Origin: Kiloniellaceae bacterium
GTDB lineage: Bacteria > Pseudomonadota > Alphaproteobacteria > Kiloniellales > Kiloniellaceae
Reading direction: 5' to 3'
DNA: 64,000 nucleotides
Assembly: GCA_021776195.1 (NCBI GenBank)
Contig: JAJFGK010000166.1
Coordinates: forward strand, 38,953 to 102,952
Numbering within the stretch: position 1 is the stretch's first letter; every line of letters starts with the position of its first letter. The notes beneath the pieces are model-generated. The model saw only the letters and a program-made list of their open reading frames with translations. It did no database searches and was not told where the DNA came from. Shown one piece after another: positions 8,408 through 16,543 of this stretch. Both the position numbers and the translations under genes were made by a program.

Positions 8408-8437
8408 GTTAAGTAACCGCTGTTGGAGTTAAGTTAC
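8408..8437. promoter_or_regulatory. Twin 10-bp repeats upstream of peroxiredoxin
   Basis: GTTAAGTAAC (8408-8417, itself a dyad GTTA-AG-TAAC) is repeated as GTTAAGTTAC (8428-8437), with starts exactly 20 bp apart. That puts both copies on the same helix face, 45-75 bp upstream of the peroxiredoxin start. It could be an operator for a dimeric regulator; no regulator gene is adjacent. Confidence 0.4.
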
Positions 8438-8528
8438 CCCAAGACAGCGGCCGCGCCAAAGGATGATCTGCTTATCATGGAGGTTGCTATCGGTCTGTGA
8501 GCGTGATCACAGATAGCGGTTTTTGAAT

Positions 8529-9002
8529 TCATCGATAGCGGCTGTAGGCGGCGGAAAATCCAACCAGGGTGATGGCCTGATCGAAGAGGATCCGGTTGTC
8601 GCGGCCATGAATGACGACATGCACGCTGCGCCCCTTCTTGAAGGTCCTGACCAGGTGGCGCGATTTCTTGGATTCGAAGACGCAAAGCGCGGCCTCGCAG
8701 CGGTCGGCGACAACCGGTGCTTCTTCGTCGACCGTTACCGTCATGTCCAACAGGTCGAGGCCATCGGCCTGGGCAATCAGCGGCACCGGGCCGCTCGGCC
8801 CGCGGGCGAAGTAAAAGACGAACTCGCGATCGTCGGCCATGGCCCGCAGTTCGGTGGTGCAGATCTTGGCCTGGCTGCCTTCATCCAGATAGCAGTGGGG
8901 TTCCCAGGAATCGAAGGGTGTGGCCGACAGCCGGGCGATGGCGCTCAGGGCCAGCGGAACCGCCAGGAGCAGTGCCAGAAAGGCGGCCTTTTTGTGCCGC
9001 AT
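8529..9002 (-). CDS. IalB-family (invasion-associated locus B-like) secreted protein
   Basis: A 157-aa protein with a cleavable signal peptide (basic MRHKK, then a hydrophobic stretch to about residue 22). The mature part shows the IalB pattern: a W/C start (SWEPHCYLDE), KICTTELRAM and, near residue 95, CEAALCVFESKK. Four cysteines suggest two disulfides. IalB proteins are widespread periplasmic proteins of alphaproteobacteria, named from Bartonella but not themselves evidence of virulence. The gene is a single unit, preceded by a GC-rich terminator hairpin. Confidence 0.75.
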   Translation of the reverse strand: MRHKKAAFLALLLAVPLALSAIARLSATPFDSWEPHCYLDEGSQAKICTTELRAMADDREFVFYFARGPSGPVPLIAQADGLDLLDMTVTVDEEAPVVADRCEAALCVFESKKSRHLVRTFKKGRSVHVVIHGRDNRILFDQAITLVGFSAAYSRYR

Positions 9003-9354
9003 AGTTGTCTTCCCCTCCCCGAGGTCGCCCCGAGACCTTTAGTCAGACACAAGCGACCACTTCGCGCCGGCCCGTCCCCAGACACATATTGGGCCGCCGA
9101 ACACCGTAGAATACCCCGTCCGCGGCCAGCATATCCCATCGGGCCGGCGAGGTGAATAGCTCTGGTAGAGGTGGAAAAGGTTGCCCCGCCGCAAGGGGGG
9201 GCTGCGGCGGGGCGGTGGTGCTGACGCAAGGCTCTCAATGAGCAACGGGTAAAGATTAGGATCGAAATATTACTAATGTATCAAATCAAGTATTTGAGAC
9301 AAATATTTGTATATAAATGATTTATCGAGATTTTTAGATAAATGTCTCGAACAT
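9003..9354. other. Gene-free spacer with terminator and AT-rich tract
   Basis: No supportable gene. It holds the GC-rich hairpin at 9183-9213 and, at about 9245-9354, a conspicuously AT-rich tract. The tract contains nested inverted repeats: GAGACA (about 9295) pairs with TGTCTC (about 9341), enclosing TTTATC-GAGATTTTTA-GATAAA. The two elements lie between hisI (minus) and the IalB gene (minus). Confidence 0.6.
9183..9213 (-). terminator. GC-rich intrinsic terminator candidate
   Basis: GCCCCGCCGCA (9183-9193) pairs perfectly with TGCGGCGGGGC (9203-9213) across a 9-nt loop. On the minus strand the stem is followed by AACCTTTTCC. It would end transcripts coming from hisI before the IalB-like gene. 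Confidence 0.6.
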
Positions 9355-9819
9355 TTACTTTGCTTTGTAGAGGTCCTCGGGCGGGACCGCGACCGGGAGG
9401 ATTTCGGTGATCTTTCCGTCGGTTTCGATCCGACGGAAGAAACAAGACCGGCGCCCCGTGTGACAGGCCACACCGGTTTGCTCGACCTGCAGAACCAGAC
9501 AGTCGCCGTCGCAATCGCAGCGCAGGGACATCAAGCGTTGGGTCTGGCCCGAGCGTTCGCCCTTGCGCCACAAGGCCTGGCGCGAGCGCGACCAGTAGCA
9601 GACCCGCCCGGTGGCCAGGGTCTCGGCCAGGGCCTCCCGGTTCATCCAGGCCATCATCAGGATCTCGCCACTGTCATGCTGCTGTGCGATGGCTGGGATC
9701 AGCCCCTGCTCGTTGAAGAGAAGGATCCGCTCGAGGCCGGCGGGCAGGGCAGGCGTGTCGGGCAGGGCAGGCGTGTCGGGCTGGGCCTGAGTGTCGGGCT
9801 GGGCCGGGTCTTTGCTCAT
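9355..9819 (-). CDS. hisI: Phosphoribosyl-AMP cyclohydrolase
   Basis: A histidine-biosynthesis enzyme, 154 aa, opening the purine ring of phosphoribosyl-AMP. Metal-binding residues are visible in LRCDCDGDCLVLQV (Asp cluster and Cys) and VACHTGRRSCFFR. MMAWMNREAL and GRVCYWSRSR are family signatures. The N-terminus carries about 25 extra residues built from a PDT/PAL repeat, encoded by an 18-bp tandem repeat at 9743-9808. It sits 10 bp after the metC-like gene on the same strand. Other his genes are not nearby. Confidence 0.95.
   Translation of the reverse strand: MSKDPAQPDTQAQPDTPALPDTPALPAGLERILLFNEQGLIPAIAQQHDSGEILMMAWMNREALAETLATGRVCYWSRSRQALWRKGERSGQTQRLMSLRCDCDGDCLVLQVEQTGVACHTGRRSCFFRRIETDGKITEILPVAVPPEDLYKAK
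9743..9808 (-). repeat. 18-bp tandem repeat inside hisI
   Basis: Two identical 18-bp units (9743-9760 and 9761-9778), a diverged third (9779-9796) and a partial fourth (9797-9808). They encode the repeated PDTPAL-like N-terminal residues of HisI, upstream of the catalytic domain. The repeat is in frame (18 = 6 codons), so copy-number change would only lengthen or shorten the tail. Confidence 0.85.
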
Positions 9820-9829
9820 GGGGGACTCC

Positions 9830-11044
9830 TTACGCGGATAACCGTTGCAAGCCCGCCTTCAAATCGTCGATCAGGTCGTTGGCATCCTCAAGCCCGACGT
9901 AGACCCGCAGGCTTGGGCCGTCGCTGGACCAGGTCGTCGCCGTACGAGCCTTCGCCGGAGCCGTGGGGACGCAAAGGCTCTCGTAACCACCCCAGCTGTA
10001 GCCCATGCCAAAGAGCCGCAGACCGTCCAGCATGCGGTCCAGGGCGGTCTCGGGAACCGGCTTCAAGATGACCCCGAAGAGCCCGGAAGCGCCGGCGAAA
10101 TCCCGCTTCCAGAGGTCGTGCCCCGGGTCGTCGGGCAGACCGGGGTGCAGCACGCGCTCGACCTCGCGCTGGACGCTCAGCCACAGCGCCACTTGCAGCG
10201 CCGATTCCTGATGGCGCGCCAGCCTGACCGATAGGGTGCGCAGGCCGCGCAGGTTGAGGTAGACGTCGTCGGGGCCGACCGCATAGCCGTAGCGTTGAGT
10301 GCGGTCGCGCAGGGTGTGGTAGAGCGCCTCGGTCTTGGCGACGATCACCCCCAGCATGGCGTCGGAATGGCCGTTGAAGTACTTGGTCGCGGCGTGGATC
10401 ACCACGTCGCAGCCCAGATCCAGGGGCCGGCAAAAGAGCGGGCTGGCCCAGGTGTTGTCGGCGACCACCAGGGCACCCGCATCGTGGGCCTGCTCGGCGA
10501 TGGCCGGTAGATCCTGGACCTCGAAAGTGATGGAGCCGGGGGACTCGACGAAGACCAGTTTCGTATTGGGCCGCATGAGCGCCGCGATACCGGCCCCGAT
10601 CAGGGGATCGTAGTACTCGACCTCGACCCCGAAATCGGTCAGCGGCCCGTCGCAAAAGGCGCGGTTGGGATTGTAGACCGAATCGCTCACCAGGACGTGG
10701 TCCCCGGCCTTCACCAGCCCCAGATAGGCGCCGGCGATGGCGGCCAGCCCGCTTGGCACGGCAATGCCGCCGAAACCGCCCTCGAGCGCCGCCACGGAGT
10801 CTTCGAAGGCAAAGGTGGTCGGGGTCCCGGCCCGGCCGTACTGGGTTTCGCCCTTGCGCAGGGGCTTGGGCCCGGCGCGCAGGGCGGCGGCGGTCGGGAA
10901 GAGAATCGTCGAGGCGTGATAGACTGGCGGATTGACCACCCCGTGATTGGCCGCCGGGTCGCGCCCCAATTGCGCCAATCGCGTGGCGTCCTTGTAACTG
11001 TCCGGGTGTTTGCCTTGGTCGGTCCTGCTGTCCGGGTCGCTCAT
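9830..11044 (-). CDS. metC: Cystathionine beta-lyase (Cys/Met metabolism PLP enzyme)
   Basis: A 404-aa gamma-family PLP enzyme. The PLP lysine is Lys221 in IHAATKYFNGHSD, preceded by VVADNTWASPLF. The N-terminal YGRAGTPT motif binds phosphate from the neighbouring subunit. YSWGGYESL near the C-terminus is typical of bacterial cystathionine beta-lyases, which release homocysteine from cystathionine. The frame is open 61 codons further upstream, but ATG 11044 gives the usual N-terminus. hisI follows after 10 bp. A related lyase activity cannot be excluded. Confidence 0.88.
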   Translation of the reverse strand: MSDPDSRTDQGKHPDSYKDATRLAQLGRDPAANHGVVNPPVYHASTILFPTAAALRAGPKPLRKGETQYGRAGTPTTFAFEDSVAALEGGFGGIAVPSGLAAIAGAYLGLVKAGDHVLVSDSVYNPNRAFCDGPLTDFGVEVEYYDPLIGAGIAALMRPNTKLVFVESPGSITFEVQDLPAIAEQAHDAGALVVADNTWASPLFCRPLDLGCDVVIHAATKYFNGHSDAMLGVIVAKTEALYHTLRDRTQRYGYAVGPDDVYLNLRGLRTLSVRLARHQESALQVALWLSVQREVERVLHPGLPDDPGHDLWKRDFAGASGLFGVILKPVPETALDRMLDGLRLFGMGYSWGGYESLCVPTAPAKARTATTWSSDGPSLRVYVGLEDANDLIDDLKAGLQRLSA

Positions 11045-11211
11045 GGGCTCGTTCTTTCTTCGGCTGGGTCGGTTTCGGCCGCTTTTCATAGACCTTCGCG
11101 GTCTTGGCCGACAGCCGTCATTGAGCCGGATTTGCGGTTGAGAGCAAGCCATAAGAGCTTGATGATCGCCCGGTCCGCAATGGGACCCTATGAAACAGAC
11201 GGGGGCCGCTG

Positions 11212-12000
11212 ATGTCAGCGACAGCAAAGAACTTCGACGAACAGGCAGTCCTGGTGGTCGGCGGCACCTCGGGGATCGGGTTGGCGGCGGCGGCGGCCTT
11301 GCTGGCGGCGGGAGCCGGGCGCCTTCGGGTGGTCGGGCGCGACCGCGGGCGGGCCGCGGCGGCGGTGGACTTGTTGCAGGCCGGCGGGGCAGGCGGCGAC
11401 GTCGCGGCGCTGCTGGCCGATTGCGGCGATCCGCGGGCCGCCGAGCGCATGGCCGAAGACGCCGCTCGGGCCATGGGTGGTATCGACCTGCTGGTATGCT
11501 CGCCCGGCGGCAGCCATCTTCCCGAGTTGCTGTTCAAACAGCCCACCGCCCAGATCAACGCGGCGCTGCTGCAAGACCTGGCGCCGACGCTCAATGCCAA
11601 TCGCGCCGTCCTGCCGGTCATGATGGCGCAGGGTGGCGGATGCCTGGTCAACGTCGCCTCGGACGCCGCCAAGGTCGCGACTCCCGGCGAGGCCGTGATT
11701 GGCGCTATCATGGCGGCCATCGTGCAGTTTACCCGCGGCATGGCGATCGAGGGCAAGCGCAACGGCATTCGCGCCAATGCCGTGACCCCCTCGCTGGTCG
11801 AGGGTACGCCCCTGACCGCCCGCTTGATGGAGGAGGGCCGCTTTTCGAAGAAACTGTTCGAAAAGGCCCGGCCCCTGGCGGGCCTGGGTCCGACCTACCC
11901 GGAGGATCTGGCCGCGCTCATCGTTTTCCTGGCCTCGCCCGCGGCGGCCAAGATCACCGGTCAGGCGATATCGGTGAACGGCGGCATCAGCGCTCTTTGA
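11212..12000 (+). CDS. SDR-family protein lacking the catalytic Tyr/Lys
   Basis: A 262-aa Rossmann-fold protein of the short-chain dehydrogenase/reductase superfamily. The dinucleotide motif is GGTSGIG (residues 17-23), and the C-terminal GQAISVNGG is typical. The usual catalytic Ser is present (Ser150 in NVASDAAK). Counting the normal spacing, the Tyr position is Ile163 and the Lys position is Met167, and no Tyr occurs nearby. So it probably binds NAD(P)H but is not a standard oxidoreductase. It could be a scaffold or an unusual enzyme. It is divergent from metC and no operon partner is evident. Confidence 0.8.
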   Translation: MSATAKNFDEQAVLVVGGTSGIGLAAAAALLAAGAGRLRVVGRDRGRAAAAVDLLQAGGAGGDVAALLADCGDPRAAERMAEDAARAMGGIDLLVCSPGGSHLPELLFKQPTAQINAALLQDLAPTLNANRAVLPVMMAQGGGCLVNVASDAAKVATPGEAVIGAIMAAIVQFTRGMAIEGKRNGIRANAVTPSLVEGTPLTARLMEEGRFSKKLFEKARPLAGLGPTYPEDLAALIVFLASPAAAKITGQAISVNGGISAL

Positions 12001-12075
12001 TGAATCTCGGTCTCGGGAAGGCGACCCTACCGGCCGGCGTGGTTCCTCATTAGCCAGTATCCCGTTAGGCGTCGT

Positions 12076-12089
12076 TGTGAGTTTTCACA
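12076..12089. promoter_or_regulatory. Dyad TGTGA-N4-TCACA upstream of Ntn-hydrolase copy 1
   Basis: A perfect 5-bp inverted repeat with a 4-bp centre lies 44 bp upstream of the start at 12133. It resembles a CRP/FNR-family half-site pair, but with 4 rather than 6 central bases compared with the CRP consensus. It is a candidate operator only. Confidence 0.35.
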
Positions 12090-12132
12090 GGGTAAGGTAG
12101 ATTGAGGGCCTCAAGTCTCGGGGGGAAAGCGC

Positions 12133-13510
12133 ATGTCGAAGGTTTTGAGACGCACTTGCGAGTTGGGTCTCCTGGCCCTGATCGTCAGTCTTGGCCCCGA
12201 TGTGGTGTCTTCCGCCTCGGCCCAAGAAACACCGCTCCTCGGGGACGATCTGAACGCCGGTCGCTGCGAGACCTCCGAACAATACGTTCTCGTCGTGCAC
12301 GGCGGCACGGTCGGGCGTCCCAACAAACATCAAAGCGGCAGGGCCTTCATCGCGCGCCTGCTGGAAGAGGCCGGCCCAGCCCTGAAGGCCGGCGTGACCA
12401 GCGTGGATATGGTTCATGGGGCGGTGCGGGCCATGGAGGATTCCGGCCTGTTCAATGCGGGACAAGGATCGCGGGCCAACAGAGCTGGGGTGGTCGAGAT
12501 GGACGCCGCGATCATGGATGGCAGGTCACAGAATGCCGGGTCGGTCGCGTCGGTGAAAAGGGTGAAGAATCCAATTACCGCGGCGCGTCTGGTTTTGCAG
12601 CGCTCGCCTCAGCTCGTGTTGGTTGGCCCAGATGCCGAGGCCTTTGTCGCCCGGGAACGTGGTGAGATTGTCGGGCCCGATTATTTTCGGCTGTCCGGCC
12701 TCAATTTCGATGACATCCCCCTGCCAGACAACATCGAGATTGTGAAGCCCGAGTCTGGCCTGCCCCAAGAGCTTGCCGGCTACTCCGGGATCTGGGGCGG
12801 CGTTCTGAATGGCGCGCTGACGGTGTTGCTCGCTGTTGAAGAGGTGACTCCCACCGGTGCCCGTGTGGTGTTCGGGCACGGCATCGATCCGGACCGCAAC
12901 GTTCATGCCGGGCACGCCGCCCGCTATGACGCCGAACTGGTCAGGGGGAAACTGGAACTCTCGATTGGACCGCCCGCGCGTCGGGCGAATCAGCCTCCAG
13001 ATCGAGCCGCAAGCTAGTTTGAAGGCAATCTACTATCCGAGGAATCAGGTGCGGGCGGCAATCGATCTCGTGCGGTTCGAGGAGGTTCCCAGACCTGAGA
13101 AGCACGGCACGGTCGGTGCGGTGGCGTTGGACCGCTGCGGCAATCTGGCGGCTGGCACCTCGACTGGCGGATTTGGATCGAAAGTGCCCGGGCGCGTCGG
13201 CGACTCTCCGATTATCGGCGCGGGGACCTACGCCGACAACAAAACGGCGGCGATCTCTGCGACGGGGCATGTCGAATCGTTCATGCGTTTTGTGATTGCC
13301 CACGATATCGCGGCGCAGATGGAGTACGGCGGGCTCTCTCTGGAGGGCGCCGCGCGCAGGTCGGTCCTCCTCAAGCTTGCAAAGGCCAATGCCCGTGGCG
13401 GCGTTATCGCTGTCGATGCCAAGGGCAATATTGCCACGGTTTTCAATTCTCAAGGAATGCTGCGCGGTGCGGTGACCAACCTGAAGCCGCCCATGGTCGA
13501 TGTCTACTGA
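12133..13510 (+). pseudogene. Periplasmic isoaspartyl peptidase/L-asparaginase, frameshifted copy
   Basis: The reading frame starts at ATG 12133 (ribosome site GGGGGAAA) with a signal peptide ending near SASAQ. It follows its downstream paralogue closely for about 280 codons, then stops at 13017. The rest of the protein continues in the +1-shifted frame to 13510. The shift lies near 12976-12980 in a CCGCCCGCGCG run, consistent with one extra base. The Ntn nucleophile is intact in the second frame: Thr codon 13109-13111 in KHGTVGAVALD. The break is in the linker before the autocleavage point. Either the gene is dead, or the base is a sequencing error in a GC run. Paralogue: 13620-14999. Confidence 0.85.
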
Positions 13511-13548
13511 GGCGGGACGCTAGCCCTTTGCTGTTGCCTAGCAGATAA

Positions 13549-13562
13549 TCGGGTAAACCCGA
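13549..13562. promoter_or_regulatory. Dyad TCGGGT-AA-ACCCGA between the two Ntn-hydrolase copies
   Basis: A perfect 6-bp inverted repeat with a 2-bp centre, 58 bp upstream of copy 2. It is too short and lacks a T-run for a convincing terminator; an operator or mRNA hairpin is possible. Confidence 0.3.
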
Positions 13563-13619
13563 CCGCAACTCTGGATAAGGTTAGAAGCACAAAGACCATT
13601 AGTTTTGAGGAGACGTCCC

Positions 13620-14999
13620 TTGCAGAATCTATTTAGACAGGTCTGGGTCTCGGTGTTCGTCCTTGCACTGACATTGGGGCTTGCTCCCGGCGGTACGTCT
13701 GCTGCCTTGGCCCAGGACCAATCATTGCTCGGCGACGATCTGCGCACCGGGCGCTGCAAGAAGCCCGGGCCCTACGTGCTGGCCGTGCATGGCGGCACGG
13801 CGCGGAAGCCCAACAGTTACGAGGGAAGCACCGCCTTTATGGCCCGGCTTCTCGAGGAAGCCGGTGCGGCGTTAGAGGCCGGGGCGGCCAGCGTCGACCT
13901 GGTCCACAACGCCGTCCGGGCGATGGAGGATTCCGGTCTTTTCAATGCCGGCCAGGGTGCGCGGGCCAATCAGGCCGGCGTGATCGAGATGGACGCCTCG
14001 ATCATGGACGGCAAGCGGCAGAATGCGGGGGCGGTCGCCTCGGTCAAGACCGTCAAGAATCCGATCACCGCCGCCAAGCTGGTGATGCAGCGCACGCCTC
14101 AGGTGATGCTGGTCGGCCCGGACGCGGAGGCCTATGTCGCCAAGAACCGCGGCGCCATCGTCGAGCCGGGCTATTTCCGCCTATCGGGGCTCAACTTCGA
14201 CGACGTGCCCTTCCCTGAAGATGTGACGATCACCGCGCCGGCGGCGGACCTGGCCGCCGAACTGACCGGCTTTTCGGGGATCTGGGGCGGTGTCTTCGGC
14301 GGTGCGATCACCGTGCTGGTTGCGGTCGAGGAGGTGACGGCGGACGGTGCCCGCGTGGTCTTCGGTCACGGGGTTGCGCAGGACTGGAACGTTCACGGCG
14401 GTCAGTCGGCCCGTTACGACGCGGAGCTGGCCAACGGTGCGCTGCGGCTAACTCTCCATCAGCCTCGGGAGGGCCAACTCGACCTTCGGCTCGGCGCGGA
14501 CGGGGGCCTGGAGGCAACCTACAATGCCAAGGGCCTCGGCCGGATGACCACCAGCCTCACGCGCTTCGAGAGCGTCCCCCGGCCGGAGAAGCACGGCACG
14601 GTCGGTGCGGTGGCGCTCGACCGCTGCGGCAATCTGGCGGCGGGCACCTCGACCGGCGGATTTGGCTCGAAGGTCCCCGGACGGGTCGGTGATTCGCCCA
14701 TTATCGGCGCCGGCACCTATGCCAACAACAAGACGGCGGCGATCTCCGCCACCGGGCATGGCGAATTCTTCATGCGTTTCGTGGCGGCCTACGACATTGC
14801 CGCCCAGATGGAGTATGGCGGACTTTCCCTCGAAGAAGCGGCCGACGCCACGATCAATGGCAAGCTGAAGGCGGCCAAGGGCTCCGGCGGGGTGATTGCC
14901 GTCGACGCGGCCGGTAACGTCACCGCCGCCTGCAACACCGATGGAATGGTCCGTGGGGTCGTGACCCACCAAGCGCCGCCCAAGGTCGAGGTCTATTAG
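13620..14999 (+). CDS. Periplasmic isoaspartyl peptidase/L-asparaginase (Ntn hydrolase), intact copy
   Basis: A 459-aa precursor that should cleave itself into alpha and beta chains. The N-terminus is a signal peptide ending near AALAQ, so the enzyme acts in the periplasm. The nucleophile Thr327 (codon 14598-14600) is in KHGTVGAVALD, followed by GTSTGGFGSKVPGRVGDSP, the type-2 asparaginase substrate pocket. It would hydrolyse isoaspartyl dipeptides or asparagine. An insert of roughly 100 residues between the alpha core and the Thr makes it longer than E. coli IaaA (about 320 aa). TTG 13620 is chosen because GAGGAG lies 7 bp upstream. It is a tandem paralogue of the frameshifted gene at 12133-13510. 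Confidence 0.88.
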   Translation: MQNLFRQVWVSVFVLALTLGLAPGGTSAALAQDQSLLGDDLRTGRCKKPGPYVLAVHGGTARKPNSYEGSTAFMARLLEEAGAALEAGAASVDLVHNAVRAMEDSGLFNAGQGARANQAGVIEMDASIMDGKRQNAGAVASVKTVKNPITAAKLVMQRTPQVMLVGPDAEAYVAKNRGAIVEPGYFRLSGLNFDDVPFPEDVTITAPAADLAAELTGFSGIWGGVFGGAITVLVAVEEVTADGARVVFGHGVAQDWNVHGGQSARYDAELANGALRLTLHQPREGQLDLRLGADGGLEATYNAKGLGRMTTSLTRFESVPRPEKHGTVGAVALDRCGNLAAGTSTGGFGSKVPGRVGDSPIIGAGTYANNKTAAISATGHGEFFMRFVAAYDIAAQMEYGGLSLEEAADATINGKLKAAKGSGGVIAVDAAGNVTAACNTDGMVRGVVTHQAPPKVEVY

Positions 15000-15034
15000 G
15001 TCAGGAGACGGCCCCCGGCCAAGACAAAGGTTAA

Positions 15035-15056
15035 TCTATTCTTGAGTTTGAATAGA
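15035..15056. terminator. AT-rich hairpin after the Ntn-hydrolase pair
   Basis: TCTATTC (15035-15041) pairs with GAATAGA (15050-15056) across an 8-nt loop, 36 bp after the stop at 14999. No T-run follows. Weak terminator or leader element of the next gene. Confidence 0.35.
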
Positions 15057-15158
15057 ATTGGCCGCGGCAGAGCTTGTGGGCAGCTCCTCGGATGCCGTTG
15101 ACGCGGTTCCACCGGCGTGAGAAAATCCGGGTTCAAGTTAATTTACGGGACAAGGACG

Positions 15159-15962
15159 ATGCGCAGCAGCTTGCTTCGAGCGGCAACTTTGGCGCCGGCG
15201 GTCATTGTCGGCGGGCTGGCGATGGGCTCCACCCCAGGGTGGGCCGCCGCGCCCCAGGTTCTGGCCGTAATCGCCACTGCGGAGCCGATGCAACTGCGCT
15301 GCGATCACCGGGACTGTTCCGCCGAATTCACTTCCTACTGCCTGCAGAAGGCCCGGCGATCGCCGGAAAAGGGCACACCCTACTTTTTGCACGATACGCA
15401 AAGCGTCAGCCTGGAGGGTATCACCGCCGATGGCCGCACCGTGCGGCTGCCGCTCGACGAACTCCAGATAGAATCCGAGCGATATCATGCGGCGGTCCGC
15501 ATGCGTGTCCCGCGCGACTTCCTGGCAACCTATCAGATCGCGTCGCTGCAGATCTCTATCGCCGAGAAGGCGACGTTGATCCCTGAGCCGGTCGCCGGCG
15601 AGCGGTCGCCGATTTCCGAGGATGAGATCGCCATGGCCACGGGGCCGCTTCGCGACGTCGGGGCGGCGATCGTCGAGGCCGGCGACGAGCGGCTCGGCGC
15701 GGCCCGGACGACCTCGCTGGTGATCAATGCGCTGCCTCGAACCGGCCGCGCCGACGAGGCGACGCGCCAATCGGTATGGGCCGATGCCGCGCCGCGACCC
15801 GACGCACCGGGCTATGACCTGGCACAAAAAGGCTTCCAGCGCTGCCAGTCGATCACGATCGCCGGCATGATGTCGCTGCGGCAATGCCTGGGATCGCTGC
15901 ACGACGCCTTTGTCAGCAAACTCAACAAGGAATACTGGAAAGCTGTCGATTTCGGCTCCTGA
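15159..15962 (+). CDS. Exported hypothetical protein
   Basis: A 267-aa protein with a clear signal peptide (MRSSLLRAATLAPAV ... GWAAA, cleavage near residue 30). The mature start has three cysteines in RCDHRDCSAEFTSYC. The middle part looks like beta strands (VRLPLDELQIES ...). The C-terminal third has two more cysteines (RCQS, RQCLGSL). I do not recognise the family. ATG 15159 follows AAGGA with good spacing; the frame extends 14 codons upstream. It lies downstream of the periplasmic Ntn hydrolases and may be cotranscribed with them. A periplasmic location is inferred from the signal peptide. Confidence 0.7.
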   Translation: MRSSLLRAATLAPAVIVGGLAMGSTPGWAAAPQVLAVIATAEPMQLRCDHRDCSAEFTSYCLQKARRSPEKGTPYFLHDTQSVSLEGITADGRTVRLPLDELQIESERYHAAVRMRVPRDFLATYQIASLQISIAEKATLIPEPVAGERSPISEDEIAMATGPLRDVGAAIVEAGDERLGAARTTSLVINALPRTGRADEATRQSVWADAAPRPDAPGYDLAQKGFQRCQSITIAGMMSLRQCLGSLHDAFVSKLNKEYWKAVDFGS

Positions 15963-16097
15963 CCGCAAAGCCCGGTATCGCGGCCATTTTGATGCTGTCG
16001 CGCTTGTGGGAATCGTTGCTTGCGACTGCCGAGGGCGTGCTGCTATGGGGGTAGGAACACCCCCTGGGCCAGGTCAGGGAGATCGCGCGAGGCCGCC

Positions 16098-16352
16098 ATG
16101 AAATTTCTCTTTGTCGTCTACATTCTGATGAACGATGTCTGGGTCCGCGGCGACGATATCGAGGGCTGGGCATCCTATCCCTATGCGACCCAGGTTGAGT
16201 GCCTCGCGGCGGTCGAGCGGGCGGAGGCGATCCAGAAGGATCTGAAGGTCGGCAACCCCAATGCCTACGACAAACGCTTCGAGTGCGAAGCCTCACCAGC
16301 CACGGACGCCGAGGACGCCACCGGAGAGGCCGACGAGACGGCAGGCGATTAA
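16098..16352 (+). CDS. Small hypothetical protein with acidic tail
   Basis: An 84-aa protein starting MKFLFVVYILMNDVWVRG. The short hydrophobic start is followed by a helical middle with two cysteines (VECLAAVERAE ... RFECEAS) and an acidic tail. The frame opens earlier but ATG 16098 gives the compact product. The ORF could be real because its codon use fits the neighbours. Function unknown. Confidence 0.55.
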   Translation: MKFLFVVYILMNDVWVRGDDIEGWASYPYATQVECLAAVERAEAIQKDLKVGNPNAYDKRFECEASPATDAEDATGEADETAGD

Positions 16353-16441
16353 GTCATTCGGGTGGGGAGCTTCCTATCCTTTCCCGGAATGACAATGTCC
16401 CGAGAAATGTCCAGGTTCAGGTTGATGGCAAATAAGCTGGT

Positions 16442-16509
16442 TGAGTTTATTGAACTCAGCGAGTAGTTTGCAGCGTGATGTAACAGGAAATACCCTATGA
16501 ATGGTATTT
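16442..16509 (+). promoter_or_regulatory. Two hairpins in the aapJ leader
   Basis: TGAGTT-TATTG-AACTCA (16442-16458) and AAATACC-CTATGAAT-GGTATTT (16488-16509) lie within 105 bp upstream of aapJ, in an AT-rich stretch. The first may belong to the promoter region and the second to the mRNA leader. Both are too weak to name a regulator. Confidence 0.4.
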
Positions 16510-16543
16510 TCAACGAAACAAATCCACTGGGAGGATATCGGAG

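Noticed and set aside
8945..9245. Small frames around 8945-9245
   Set aside because: Pro/Arg-rich, overlapping the IalB-like gene or the terminator hairpin, without ribosome sites. Treated as non-coding.
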